A stretch of DNA of 29,096 bases from JAVKBW01 sp964352715 (GTDB lineage: Bacteria; Pseudomonadota; Alphaproteobacteria; UBA8366; Aestuariispiraceae), in assembly GCA_964352715.1 (NCBI GenBank), contig CAYGSU010000053.1:1-29096 (forward strand), read 5' to 3'. The notes under the pieces were generated by a model that made no database searches, was not told the origin of the DNA, and saw nothing but the letters and a program-made list of their open reading frames with translations. The translations under genes were made by a program, and so were the position numbers. This document shows, piece by piece, positions 1-7,094 of the stretch (position 1 is the first letter of the stretch; every line of letters begins with the position of its first letter).

Positions 1-266
1 GTCGGCTGGAACGGGTTCAGTGCGATGGTCGAACCGTCCGGGTGGAACAGGTCGGTGCCGTTGCCGACCACCACCGTCGTCAGGCGGTCAACGCCGGGAA
101 ATTCGGAATACGCCCCGTCGCGCTCCACCGCCGCGATGGAAACCCGCCAGCCCCAGTCACCGGTTTCAGGATCGACCCCGCCGGTGGCGATCTGACGCGT
201 CGTGCCGCCGCCGTTTTTCCATGGCATGACGGTATGGTCGTCGGGCGTTATCTTGCGGACAGACAT
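1..266 (-). CDS. HutD/Ves family cupin protein (partial, C-terminus beyond the left edge)
   Basis: Reading the minus strand from the ATG at 266 gives 88 codons with no stop before the window edge. Near the N-terminus lies the hallmark of the HutD/Ves family, PWKNGGGTTRQIA, followed by a WGWRVSIAAVE segment and a VDRLTTVV stretch typical of this double-barrel cupin fold. HutD proteins accompany histidine-utilisation (hut) genes in many proteobacteria and are thought to bind a small ligand such as formiminoglutamate or urocanate; E. coli Ves is a related protein. No hut gene is visible here. The start lies 11 bases after the stop of the upstream decarboxylase subunit, so it is probably the last visible gene of a minus-strand operon. 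Family assignment is strong; the biological role is not established by the sequence. Confidence 0.85.
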   Translation of the reverse strand, partial: MSVRKITPDDHTVMPWKNGGGTTRQIATGGVDPETGDWGWRVSIAAVERDGAYSEFPGVDRLTTVVVGNGTDLFHPDGSTIALNPFQP

Positions 267-277
267 TGTAACGCGGC

Positions 278-862
278 CTAGACCTCAAGCCCCAGATGCT
301 GCCGCACCCGGTTTTTCAAATAGACGCCATCCCGCGACGGCAGGGCGCGGGGCACGGCTTCAGCATTGATCAGGATACGGGCAAAACCCGGCCCGCCGGT
401 TGCACCGATCTTCGAGACCAGTCCGGAAAGTGCGGCCTCGTCCGCGATCGTCTGAGACCACGCGAAGTTGCAGGCGCTTGCGACGGCGGCAAGATCGACG
501 CCTGCCGTCGTATGGCTTTCCTGCATGCCGGTCTCGCCGAAATGCCCGTTATCGAGCACCACCAGGGAGAGATTTGCCGGCCGCTGCACACCGATGGTCG
601 CGAACGACCCCAGCGCCATCAACTGTTCGCCGTCGCCGGTAATTACAAGAACCGGTTTTTTCGGCTGCGCAAGGGCAAGACCAAGCCCCATCATCGCCGC
701 CGCCCCCATCGCGCCCCACAGATAGAAATTGGCATCATGATCACCGGCGGCATACAGATCATAGGCCGATGACCCGAGCCCCGTAATGGCGAGCGTATCG
801 CCCCGTTCGGCAACCAGCGCACGAACCACGGTGCGGCGGTCAAGACCTTTCGTCTCTTTCAT
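278..862 (-). CDS. comE: Thiamine-diphosphate decarboxylase, beta subunit (sulfopyruvate decarboxylase ComE type)
   Basis: This 194-residue protein is the C-terminal, cofactor-binding half of a split thiamine-diphosphate (ThDP) decarboxylase. The ThDP/Mg motif starts with GDG at residues 76-78 and ends with DNGHFGETG at 104-112, the normal spacing. A WGAMGAAAMMGLGLALA segment precedes it, as in sulfopyruvate and phosphonopyruvate decarboxylases. The two-subunit layout matches ComD/ComE, which turn 3-sulfopyruvate into sulfoacetaldehyde in coenzyme M synthesis and in bacterial sulfonate breakdown. The start at 862 is chosen over a longer frame because an AGGAG-like site lies just upstream and only one base separates it from the alpha subunit's stop. 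No sulfolactate dehydrogenase or Xsc gene is nearby, so a different 2-oxo acid substrate is possible. Confidence 0.8.
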   Translation of the reverse strand: MKETKGLDRRTVVRALVAERGDTLAITGLGSSAYDLYAAGDHDANFYLWGAMGAAAMMGLGLALAQPKKPVLVITGDGEQLMALGSFATIGVQRPANLSLVVLDNGHFGETGMQESHTTAGVDLAAVASACNFAWSQTIADEAALSGLVSKIGATGGPGFARILINAEAVPRALPSRDGVYLKNRVRQHLGLEV

Positions 863-863
863 C

Positions 864-1385
864 TCACCACTCCTTCCGGCCGATGAGTTTCTGCGACAGC
901 AGCACAGCGACGGCCTCGCCGCCGACAAAGGCTGCATGAAGCGCCGCGCTGACCGTCGGCCCGACATCCTCCGGCCGGTCGACCCGCATCACGCCCACGC
1001 CCATCAGATCCAGACTCGCCGGGGTCGCCCGTCCCATCGGTACCTGCCAGCCGTTGAATTCGGCCCATTCGCCGCGCATGGTAATGATCGTCGCGAAGGG
1101 AAAGCGGCAGTTCGAGATCAGCGTCAGCATGTTCAGGCAATTGCCGACGCCACTGCTTTGCATCAGCAGAGCCGACCGGTCACCGCCCAGCCACGCGCCT
1201 GCCGCCAGCGCGATGCCTTCCTCCTCCGTCGTCAGAACGACAGACCGGATATGCTCGTCTCGCTGTGCGCGGGCCAGAACATGCGCATGCCCGGCATCCG
1301 GCACATAGGGCAGTTGACGGATATTCGCCTGTTTCAGGGCAAGAAACAGGTCTTCCTGCCACGGGGCTTCTGCAAGATCGGACAT
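864..1385 (-). CDS. comD: Thiamine-diphosphate decarboxylase, alpha subunit (sulfopyruvate decarboxylase ComD type)
   Basis: A 173-residue protein matching the N-terminal PYR half of a split ThDP decarboxylase. A cluster of glutamates at residues 54-56 (TTEEEGIALAAGAWLGG) supplies the conserved Glu that activates the thiazolium ring across the subunit interface, and the following LLMQSSGVGNCLNML segment is characteristic of ComD-type proteins. It should form a heteromer with the next gene; the two reading frames are one base apart, which suggests translational coupling. A purine-rich AAGGAA lies about 12 bases before the ATG. It follows the REC-EAL gene by 58 bases on the same strand. Assignment to the fold is firm; sulfopyruvate is the favoured but unproven substrate, with phosphonopyruvate as the main alternative. 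Confidence 0.8.
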   Translation of the reverse strand: MSDLAEAPWQEDLFLALKQANIRQLPYVPDAGHAHVLARAQRDEHIRSVVLTTEEEGIALAAGAWLGGDRSALLMQSSGVGNCLNMLTLISNCRFPFATIITMRGEWAEFNGWQVPMGRATPASLDLMGVGVMRVDRPEDVGPTVSAALHAAFVGGEAVAVLLSQKLIGRKEW

Positions 1386-1443
1386 TCAGCGGTGTTTCCT
1401 TCGGCTCGGTCAGTATCGTCCAGATAGGTATCGTTTCAGATTT

Positions 1444-2640
1444 TCAGTCGCCCTGCGCGACCATCCAGCCCGGCAGGTCGGTACCGGGCATCGGCATGGC
1501 AAAGAAGAACCCCTGGGCGACATCGCAGGACAGCTCTTCAAGCAGGTTCCAGTCATCGATGGTCTCGACGCCCTCGGCAACGGTTTTCAGATCGAGATCC
1601 TTGGCAAGCGCTATCGAGGATTCAAGAATTTTACGCAGGCGCGGCGCGCGCGATGCGCCGGTAACGAACGTGCGGTCCAGCTTCACCTCATCGAACGGCA
1701 GGGCTTCCAGTTGCGATACGGTGGCGAAGCCGGTGCCGTAATCGTCAATCGCAACCCCGACGCCCTTCAGGCGCAGCCGCGTCAGCACGTCAAGCGCCGC
1801 CGCCATATCTTTCACCACCCCGCTTTCGGTGATCTCCACGGTAATCGAGCCGGGTTCAACGCCATGCCGACGGGCTTCGGACAGCACCACATTCGGCAGA
1901 TCCAGATTGGTCAGGCTTTCCGGTGCGATGTTGATCGCCAGCGGCACCTTGTGCCCGGCCAGCGCCCAGATACCGGCCTGTTCGAACGCCTTGCCCAGCA
2001 CCAGATGGGTCAGCGGTTCGATCAGCCCGGCTTCCACGGCACGGGGAATGAAGACATCCGGCGGCAGCAGGCCATGATGCGGATGCAGCCAGCGGACCAG
2101 CGCCTCGGCGCCGACAACCTTGCGGGTGGGGATCGCGATTTTCGGCTGGTAGTAAACCAGCAGCTCGTTTTCCTCGACTGCGCGGGCAATATCGTCAGCC
2201 TCGATATTCAGGTTCGCGATCGGGTCGTGTTCCGTCTTGTCGAAGGCCATTCGCGACAGCATCTCGCTGACCGACGCCATGGTCACCGGCTTTTCAATCG
2301 TGCCGAGAACGCGCAAGCCCCGCGCCCGCGCCAGATCGGCCCCGGCGCGCAGGGTGCGGCTTTCACCGCCGCCGGTAATGATGATGCCGGCCCGGCTGTC
2401 GCGGTCTTCCAGATGGCGCAGAATTTCAACGCCTTCGCCTTCCGCCATCTGCAGGTCAGCGATCACGACGTCGAAATTGAAAATGCTTGAATCGATCTTT
2501 TCCAGACCAATAGCCGCCGTTTCCGCTTCGACCACGACCTCTACACCCAATGCCGTCAAGGTGCGAACAAGGGACTCACGGGCGCGCTCCTGGCTGTCGA
2601 GCACCAGAATACACAGGTCGGCCATGCCGAATTCAGCCAT
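1444..2640 (-). CDS. Response regulator with C-terminal EAL c-di-GMP phosphodiesterase domain
   Basis: A 398-residue REC-EAL protein. The receiver domain (about residues 8-130) has the phospho-acceptor Asp62 (VIADLQM), Thr89 and Lys117 (IEKP); in the acidic pocket Asp15 is followed by Ser rather than a second acidic residue. The EAL domain (about 145-395) keeps the signature EAL at 179-181, and further on NIAPESL, EITESG, DDYGTGFATVSQL, VKLDRTF, AEGVET and QGFFFAMPMP, so all metal- and catalysis-related positions look intact. It should hydrolyse c-di-GMP to pGpG under control of an unknown sensor kinase; none is encoded nearby. The start at 2640 is chosen because GGAG lies close before it; an in-frame upstream start at 2727 lacks comparable support. 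It is the first gene of the minus-strand group and divergent from the short-chain dehydrogenase. Confidence 0.93.
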   Translation of the reverse strand: MAEFGMADLCILVLDSQERARESLVRTLTALGVEVVVEAETAAIGLEKIDSSIFNFDVVIADLQMAEGEGVEILRHLEDRDSRAGIIITGGGESRTLRAGADLARARGLRVLGTIEKPVTMASVSEMLSRMAFDKTEHDPIANLNIEADDIARAVEENELLVYYQPKIAIPTRKVVGAEALVRWLHPHHGLLPPDVFIPRAVEAGLIEPLTHLVLGKAFEQAGIWALAGHKVPLAINIAPESLTNLDLPNVVLSEARRHGVEPGSITVEITESGVVKDMAAALDVLTRLRLKGVGVAIDDYGTGFATVSQLEALPFDEVKLDRTFVTGASRAPRLRKILESSIALAKDLDLKTVAEGVETIDDWNLLEELSCDVAQGFFFAMPMPGTDLPGWMVAQGD

Positions 2641-2697
2641 CTCGCTCCTGCCCCGTGAAGGTTGTTCTTCTGTGTCCGCCGGCTGCGGTTTGGTCTT

Positions 2698-2721
2698 CCA
2701 TAGTGGGGTGGCCCACCATGG
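2698..2721. promoter_or_regulatory. 24-bp imperfect inverted repeat in the divergent promoter region
   Basis: The arms CCATAGTGGG (2698-2707) and CCCACCATGG (2712-2721) pair over 9 of 10 positions around a four-base loop. It is in the 144-bp gap between the REC-EAL gene and the divergent dehydrogenase. It could be an operator for a dimeric regulator. There is no T-run, so it is not a normal terminator. The regulator is unknown. Confidence 0.5.
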
Positions 2722-2784
2722 TGTCAACCGTTATGCTCCCCCGTCAAAGCCTGGGCAAGCCGGGTTGAAAAATGGAGAGACGAG

Positions 2785-3564
2785 ATGGATCTTGGACTAT
2801 CGGGCCGAACGGCCATCGTATGCGCCGCCAGCAAAGGCCTGGGCAAAGCCAGCGCCCTTTCATTGGCGCGCGAGGGCGTAAGTGTCTTCATCACCGCGCG
2901 CACCGAGGGCCCGCTCAACGACACCGCCAAGGATATTGCACTTGAAAGCGGCGCTTCTGTCACCCCTGTTGTCGGCGACATCACAACCCCGGAAGGCCGC
3001 AAAGCGGTTCTCGCCGCCTGCCCCGACCCCGATATTCTGGTCAACAATGCCGGCGGCCCGCCGACGGGCAATTTCCGTGATTTCGGGCCGGAAGACTGGC
3101 TGGCAGCGGTTAACGCAAACATGATTTCCGCCATCGAACTCATCAAGGCGACCGTTGACGGCATGATTGAGCGGAAATTCGGCCGCATCGTCAACATCAC
3201 CTCGGCGGCTGTTCGCCAGCCGATCCCTGAACTTTGCCTGTCGAATGCCGCGCGCACCGGCCTGACCGGATTCGTCGCAGGCCTCAGCCGCGAAACGGTT
3301 CGGCACAATGTAACCATCAACAACATCCTGCCTGGCCCGCACGAAACCGACCGGCTGTTTTCCAACCTGAACAACCGTGCCGAAGCCGAGGGAAAGGACC
3401 CGCTGGAAGTCATCGCGAATGCAGCGGCAGCGAACCCGGCCGGACGGTTCGGACTGGCGTCTGATTTCGGCGATGCCTGCGCTTTTCTGTGCAGCGCCCA
3501 GGCAGGCTACATCACCGGTCACAACCTGCTGCTGGACGGTGGCAGCTTCAAGGGAACGATGTAA
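2785..3564 (+). CDS. Atypical short-chain dehydrogenase/reductase (SDR) with SxxxR in place of YxxxK
   Basis: A 259-residue Rossmann-fold SDR. The nucleotide-binding loop reads CAASKGLGKA (residues 13-22), the NNAG motif is at 87-90, and the structural Asn lies in VNANM (110-113). The catalytic Ser is at 140 (NITS). Thirteen residues later, where classical SDRs have Tyr with Lys four positions on, this protein has Ser153 and Arg157 (SNAAR). The fold's C-terminal YITGHNLLLDGG motif is present. This belongs to a recognised divergent SDR subgroup with SN..R, whose chemistry is poorly known, so annotation as an oxoacyl-ACP reductase would be unsafe. GGAGAG lies just upstream of the ATG. The gene stands alone between divergent REC-EAL and the downstream glutathione transferase. 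Confidence 0.9.
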   Translation: MDLGLSGRTAIVCAASKGLGKASALSLAREGVSVFITARTEGPLNDTAKDIALESGASVTPVVGDITTPEGRKAVLAACPDPDILVNNAGGPPTGNFRDFGPEDWLAAVNANMISAIELIKATVDGMIERKFGRIVNITSAAVRQPIPELCLSNAARTGLTGFVAGLSRETVRHNVTINNILPGPHETDRLFSNLNNRAEAEGKDPLEVIANAAAANPAGRFGLASDFGDACAFLCSAQAGYITGHNLLLDGGSFKGTM

Positions 3565-3699
3565 GGCAGAAAACGATTACGCTGAACGCGGATTTGCCGA
3601 GAGGCTGCTTGACATTGGCGTCAGACGAGCCACATCAAAGCAGATAGGCGGTCGTTAGCCTTCTTGAACGTCCGCTTTGGAATCGAGGATGGGGCACCC

Positions 3700-4398
3700 A
3701 TGATCGACCTGTATTACTGGCCTACCCCGAACGGTCACAAGATCACGATCTTCCTGGAAGAAGCCGGCATCGATTATCAAATCAAGCCGGTCGATATTGG
3801 CCGGGGCGAACAGTTTGATCTGGATTTCCTCGAAATAGCCCCGAATAACCGAATTCCGGCCATTGTCGATACAGAGCCTGCTGACGGCGGCGAAACGCTG
3901 GCGGTGTTCGAATCCGGTGCAATCCTGATTTACCTGGCGGAAAAACACGGTCTATTCCTGCCGACCGAGCCGAGAATGCGCGCCGACGTTCTTCAATGGC
4001 TGATGTGGCAGATGGCGGGTCTGGGGCCGATGCTGGGCCAGAGCCATCATTTCAGGACCTACGCGCCGGAAAAGATCGACTACGCCATTACCCGCTACAT
4101 CAATGAAACATCCCGTCTTTACGGTGTGCTCGATTTCCGTCTCACCGGCCGGGATTTCATCACCAACGAATACTCCATCGCCGATATGGCGGTGTATCCC
4201 TGGATTGTGTCGCATGAAAGCCAGGAGATCGACATCGCGGAATTCCCCAATGTGAAACGCTGGTTCGACACCCTGTCGGAACGCCCGGCCGTACAGCGCG
4301 CCTATGACCGGGCCAAGGCTTACAAGAAGCCGGAAACACTGTCCGACGATGCGAAAAAGATGCTGTTTGGCCAGACCGCAACAACGACCCGGCGATAG
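3700..4398 (+). CDS. yfcG: Nu-class glutathione transferase / disulfide-bond oxidoreductase (YfcG-like)
   Basis: A 232-residue GST that resembles E. coli YfcG along its length. The N-terminal thioredoxin fold begins IDLYYWPTPNGHKITIFLEEAG with Thr9 and Asn11 in the positions that bind glutathione in the Nu class; APNNRIPAIVD carries the cis-Pro, and FESGAILIYLAEK the Glu-Ser pair that holds the glutathione gamma-glutamyl group. The helical C-terminal domain has LQWLMWQMAGLGPMLGQSHHF, diagnostic of the YfcG/YghU branch. Such enzymes reduce disulfides with glutathione and act in the cytoplasm in oxidative or thiol stress. The ATG at 3700 matches the family's N-terminus; a TTG at 3664 would add 12 unsupported residues. 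A TTGACA hexamer at 3609-3614 may be part of its promoter, though no good -10 follows. Confidence 0.94.
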   Translation: MIDLYYWPTPNGHKITIFLEEAGIDYQIKPVDIGRGEQFDLDFLEIAPNNRIPAIVDTEPADGGETLAVFESGAILIYLAEKHGLFLPTEPRMRADVLQWLMWQMAGLGPMLGQSHHFRTYAPEKIDYAITRYINETSRLYGVLDFRLTGRDFITNEYSIADMAVYPWIVSHESQEIDIAEFPNVKRWFDTLSERPAVQRAYDRAKAYKKPETLSDDAKKMLFGQTATTTRR

Positions 4399-4417
4399 AT
4401 GGAAACCGCATGCAATC

Positions 4418-4469
4418 GTTACAAACACTTGAAATAGACACAGGATTGTAACTGTTGCATCGTTGATGC
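4418..4469 (+). promoter_or_regulatory. Leader region of the cold-shock gene with two inverted repeats
   Basis: The 167-bp gap before the cold-shock gene holds GTTACAA (4418-4424) facing TTGTAAC (4446-4452), and a tight hairpin GCATC-GTT-GATGC (4457-4469). Cold-shock mRNAs often have long structured leaders, so this segment may be a regulatory 5' UTR or an operator. I could not fix a promoter in it with confidence. Confidence 0.35.
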
Positions 4470-4565
4470 GTAGCACTGTTCGGATTTATTCTGACCGCGC
4501 GTGTCGGCTGCGTATCGGATATGTCTGTCTGGCCGACTGTTGTGTTGAGTTGAGGTAGTACTGAT

Positions 4566-5084
4566 ATGGACCGTCGCATGCCCCCCGCCATTGCCGAGGA
4601 AAATGTTACCCTTGTTGTAAAATGGTTCAATGTTACCAAGGGTTTCGGCTTCGTTACCAACCCGGACCGCGGCCCGGATATCTTTCTCCATGCATCGGTG
4701 GTCGCAACGGCCGGCAGCCCGGATTTGCCGGAAGGCGCGACACTGGTCGCCGATCTGATGGAAACGCCACGCGGCCTTCAGGTGGCCACCATTCATTCCG
4801 TCGACGCCTCCACCGGCATTCGCCGCGGCCCACCCCGCACCGCAAGCGCGGACGGCGCACCTGCCGGCGAATCCGAAGGACCGTTCGACGGCAAGGTCAA
4901 GTTTTTCGACGCCGCCAAGGGATACGGGTTCATCGCCCCTGATAACGGCGGACCGGATATTTTTATCTCCGCCCGCACGCTCGAGCGATGCGGTATCATG
5001 TCGGTGGAAAACGACCAGCCGGTGCGCATTCGTACCAGAATGGGCGACAAGGGCCCGATGGCCGAAAGCATCGAAGTCGTCTGA
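4566..5084 (+). CDS. Double cold-shock-domain protein (CspA family)
   Basis: A 172-residue protein with two cold-shock domains joined by a flexible Ala/Gly/Pro-rich linker (about residues 82-106). Domain 1 (about 14-80) has RNP1 KGFGFV at 25-30 and RNP2 DIFLHAS at 38-44. Domain 2 (about 107-172) has KGYGFI at 118-123 but DIFISAR at 131-137, where the usual RNP2 His is replaced by Ser. Two-domain cold-shock proteins of this size are typical of Alphaproteobacteria. They bind single-stranded RNA or DNA and act as RNA chaperones in cold or stationary phase. TGAGGT lies about 11 bases upstream of the ATG. The long leader with inverted repeats suggests post-transcriptional control. Confidence 0.93.
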   Translation: MDRRMPPAIAEENVTLVVKWFNVTKGFGFVTNPDRGPDIFLHASVVATAGSPDLPEGATLVADLMETPRGLQVATIHSVDASTGIRRGPPRTASADGAPAGESEGPFDGKVKFFDAAKGYGFIAPDNGGPDIFISARTLERCGIMSVENDQPVRIRTRMGDKGPMAESIEVV

Positions 5085-5155
5085 CCAGGCCTGCCGCCGC
5101 CTGACCCAGCCATTTTAAACAACCGGCCTGCATTTCACTCGCTTACGCTCGCAAC

Positions 5156-5187
5156 TATATCATATTGATATATTTCTGCTTGATATA
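5156..5187 (+). promoter_or_regulatory. Candidate PadR operator: perfect 17-bp palindrome plus an extra half-site
   Basis: TATATCA (5156-5162) and TGATATA (5166-5172) form a perfect inverted repeat around TAT, and a third copy of TGATATA follows at 5181-5187. The stretch is strikingly AT-rich for this window and sits 60-90 bp before the PadR-family gene. PadR repressors commonly autoregulate through AT-rich dyads, so this is the best operator candidate for the regulator and the RND genes. Binding is inferred. Confidence 0.6.
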
Positions 5188-5246
5188 GGTAGAGCCGCCG
5201 CTTATATCCCGCCGCAGTGTAAACAGCAGCAGTTTTGGTGGTACCG

Positions 5247-5858
5247 ATGGATGTCAAAACGACATGCCTGGGCGTCCTGGCGCTCGGCCCGGCGAGCGGA
5301 TACGAAATTCGCAAGGCATTTGAGGAAGGACCGTTCGCCCATTTCGCAGAAGGCGGCTACGGGTCTATTTATCCGGCGCTGGCTCGCCTGACGGAAGAAG
5401 GTCTGGTCGAGGGCCGAACCGAAGAGCAGACAAAGCGTCCAGACAAGAAAATTTTCCAGATCACTGACACCGGTCGGCAGGCCTTGATCGCCGCGCTTTC
5501 CGCAACACAGTCGGTGGAAGACAAACTCAAATCAGACTTTCTGTTCGGTCTGTTTTTCACCGATTTCCTGCCTCGCGATCATATTCGGAAATCTCTCGAC
5601 ACCCGCATCGACTGGTACAGGCAGAAAATTGCCCACATGCACGCCTGCGGCGAGACCGGCGCATCACATCTCTGCCAGCCGGTAGCAGGCGCCCTGGCCG
5701 GCGGTACAAACAAAGGGCCGAATATCGTCAGGAATTTCGGGATCACGGTCTATCAGGCAGCGCTCGATTATCTGCTGCAGGAACGCGACAACATCATCGA
5801 CGCATCGGGAACAATAACGACGATGCCCCCCCATTCAGCACGGGATGCAGCGGAATAA
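5247..5858 (+). CDS. PadR family transcriptional regulator
   Basis: About 203 residues. The N-terminal winged helix (about residues 1-80) shows the PadR pattern: CLGVLALGPASGYEIRKAFEE, then GSIYPALARLTEEGLVEGRTEEQ and KKIFQITDTGRQAL, in which the Y-P-AL-RL recognition helix is diagnostic. The C-terminal part is mostly helical (LDTRIDWYRQKIAHMHACGE) as in the dimerising Vir_act_alpha_C type domain. PadR proteins usually repress a nearby gene until an effector binds; here a membrane-fusion protein starts 36 bases downstream on the same strand. The ATG at 5247 is preferred; TTG 5235 and GTG 5238 are in-frame alternatives. An AT-rich palindrome precedes the gene. Confidence 0.9.
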   Translation: MDVKTTCLGVLALGPASGYEIRKAFEEGPFAHFAEGGYGSIYPALARLTEEGLVEGRTEEQTKRPDKKIFQITDTGRQALIAALSATQSVEDKLKSDFLFGLFFTDFLPRDHIRKSLDTRIDWYRQKIAHMHACGETGASHLCQPVAGALAGGTNKGPNIVRNFGITVYQAALDYLLQERDNIIDASGTITTMPPHSARDAAE

Positions 5859-5894
5859 ACGCCCTCACCCCTTTGCCAAAGACAGGTCAAAACG

Positions 5895-7094
5895 ATGGAA
5901 ACCGAAGAAACAACAGACAATAAAAAGCCCGGAAAACGCAGACGGCCGAATGCGTCGATGCTGCTCGCCATCGTCCTGGCGATTGCCGCAATTGTCTGGA
6001 TCGCATCCGGCAATCTTGAAATGCTGGGTCTCGCCGATGCGGTCGAAACCGTTGCCCCGCCAACCGACGACGCTACTGCCGACGCGAACGCCGCAGCCAA
6101 CGAGACACCACCGCAAGCAGTCCGCGTGTTCGACAGTGTTGCCCGGGAACGCCAGACCACCCTGACCGTCGCTGGCCGAACTGAAGCGTCCCGCCATGTC
6201 GTCATCAAGGCAGAAACAGCCGGCACTGTCCGCGAGCTGGATGTCTTCGAAGGCGAAGTGGTTGAAAAGGGCCAGGTCCTCGCGCGCCTCAGCATCGAGG
6301 ACCGGCAGGCGAAATACGATGAGGCCAAGGCGCTTGTCGCACAGCGCAAAATCGAATTCGATGCTGCAAGCAAGCTGGCCAACAAGGGCTTTCAATCGGA
6401 AATCCGACGGGCGGAAGCCCGGGCCGAACTGGATGCCGCGAAGGCCCAGGAACAGCAATGGCGCATCGAGCTTGACCGCACTTCCATCCGCGCGCCGTTC
6501 AGCGGGGTATTTCATTCGCAGAAGGTTGAACTTGGCGACTATGTCGAACAGGGCAATACGATCGGCACGGTTACCGATCTGGACCCGATCCTTGTCGTCG
6601 GTGATGTCTCCGAACGCGAAGTCGGCCGAATCGGGCTCGGCGAGACAGCGAGCGTCAAGCTGATCACCGGTCAGGAAGAAGAAGGAAAAATTGTCTATAT
6701 CGGCTCGGTGGCAAACGAAAGCACCAGAACGTACCGCGTCGAAGTGGAAATCACCCAGACCGGCAATTCAATACGCGAAGGCATGACCGCCGAGCTGCGC
6801 CTGCCGACGGTTCTCGCCAGGGCGCATCTTATTTCGCCGGGCTTTCTGACGCTGTCCGATGCCGGCGCGATCGGGTTGAAGACGGTCGACGAAAACAATG
6901 TGGTGCATTTCCAGTTGGTCCAGATACTGGAATCCTCGCCGCAGGGAATGTGGGTAGGTGGCCTGCCTGACAAAGCCACGCTGATCACCGTCGGCCAGGA
7001 ATACGTCATCGAGGGCGAAACGGTAACGCCGGTTCCCGATACGGTTCTTGCGCCGCGTTTCCAGACTGGCGGTGAGGAAGGAAACAAGTCGTGA
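5895..7094 (+). CDS. RND efflux periplasmic adaptor (membrane fusion protein)
   Basis: A 399-residue HlyD/AcrA-type adaptor. A basic N-terminus is followed by a single membrane anchor (about residues 21-38) with no lipobox. After an Ala/Asp-rich spacer come the lipoyl/barrel-sandwich halves (VVIKAETAGTVRELDVFEGEVVEKGQVLARL reads as the first half, and IRAPFSGVFHSQKVELGDYV as the second, each shown here in part), separated by a helical hairpin (about 130-190). A beta-barrel domain with DVSEREVGRI and a C-terminal membrane-proximal domain complete it. It should bridge the RND pump to an outer-membrane channel not encoded in this window. Its stop overlaps the pump's GTG start by the sequence GTGA, indicating translational coupling. 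Confidence 0.93.
   Translation: METEETTDNKKPGKRRRPNASMLLAIVLAIAAIVWIASGNLEMLGLADAVETVAPPTDDATADANAAANETPPQAVRVFDSVARERQTTLTVAGRTEASRHVVIKAETAGTVRELDVFEGEVVEKGQVLARLSIEDRQAKYDEAKALVAQRKIEFDAASKLANKGFQSEIRRAEARAELDAAKAQEQQWRIELDRTSIRAPFSGVFHSQKVELGDYVEQGNTIGTVTDLDPILVVGDVSEREVGRIGLGETASVKLITGQEEEGKIVYIGSVANESTRTYRVEVEITQTGNSIREGMTAELRLPTVLARAHLISPGFLTLSDAGAIGLKTVDENNVVHFQLVQILESSPQGMWVGGLPDKATLITVGQEYVIEGETVTPVPDTVLAPRFQTGGEEGNKS

Noticed and set aside
863..967. N-terminal extension of the decarboxylase beta subunit to 967
   Set aside because: It would read through the alpha subunit's end in another frame; ATG 862 has a good ribosome-binding site and sits one base after the alpha stop.
3609..3637. 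TTGACA at 3609-3614 as a full promoter for the glutathione transferase
   Set aside because: No acceptable -10 hexamer lies 16-18 bases downstream, so it is mentioned only as a possible -35.
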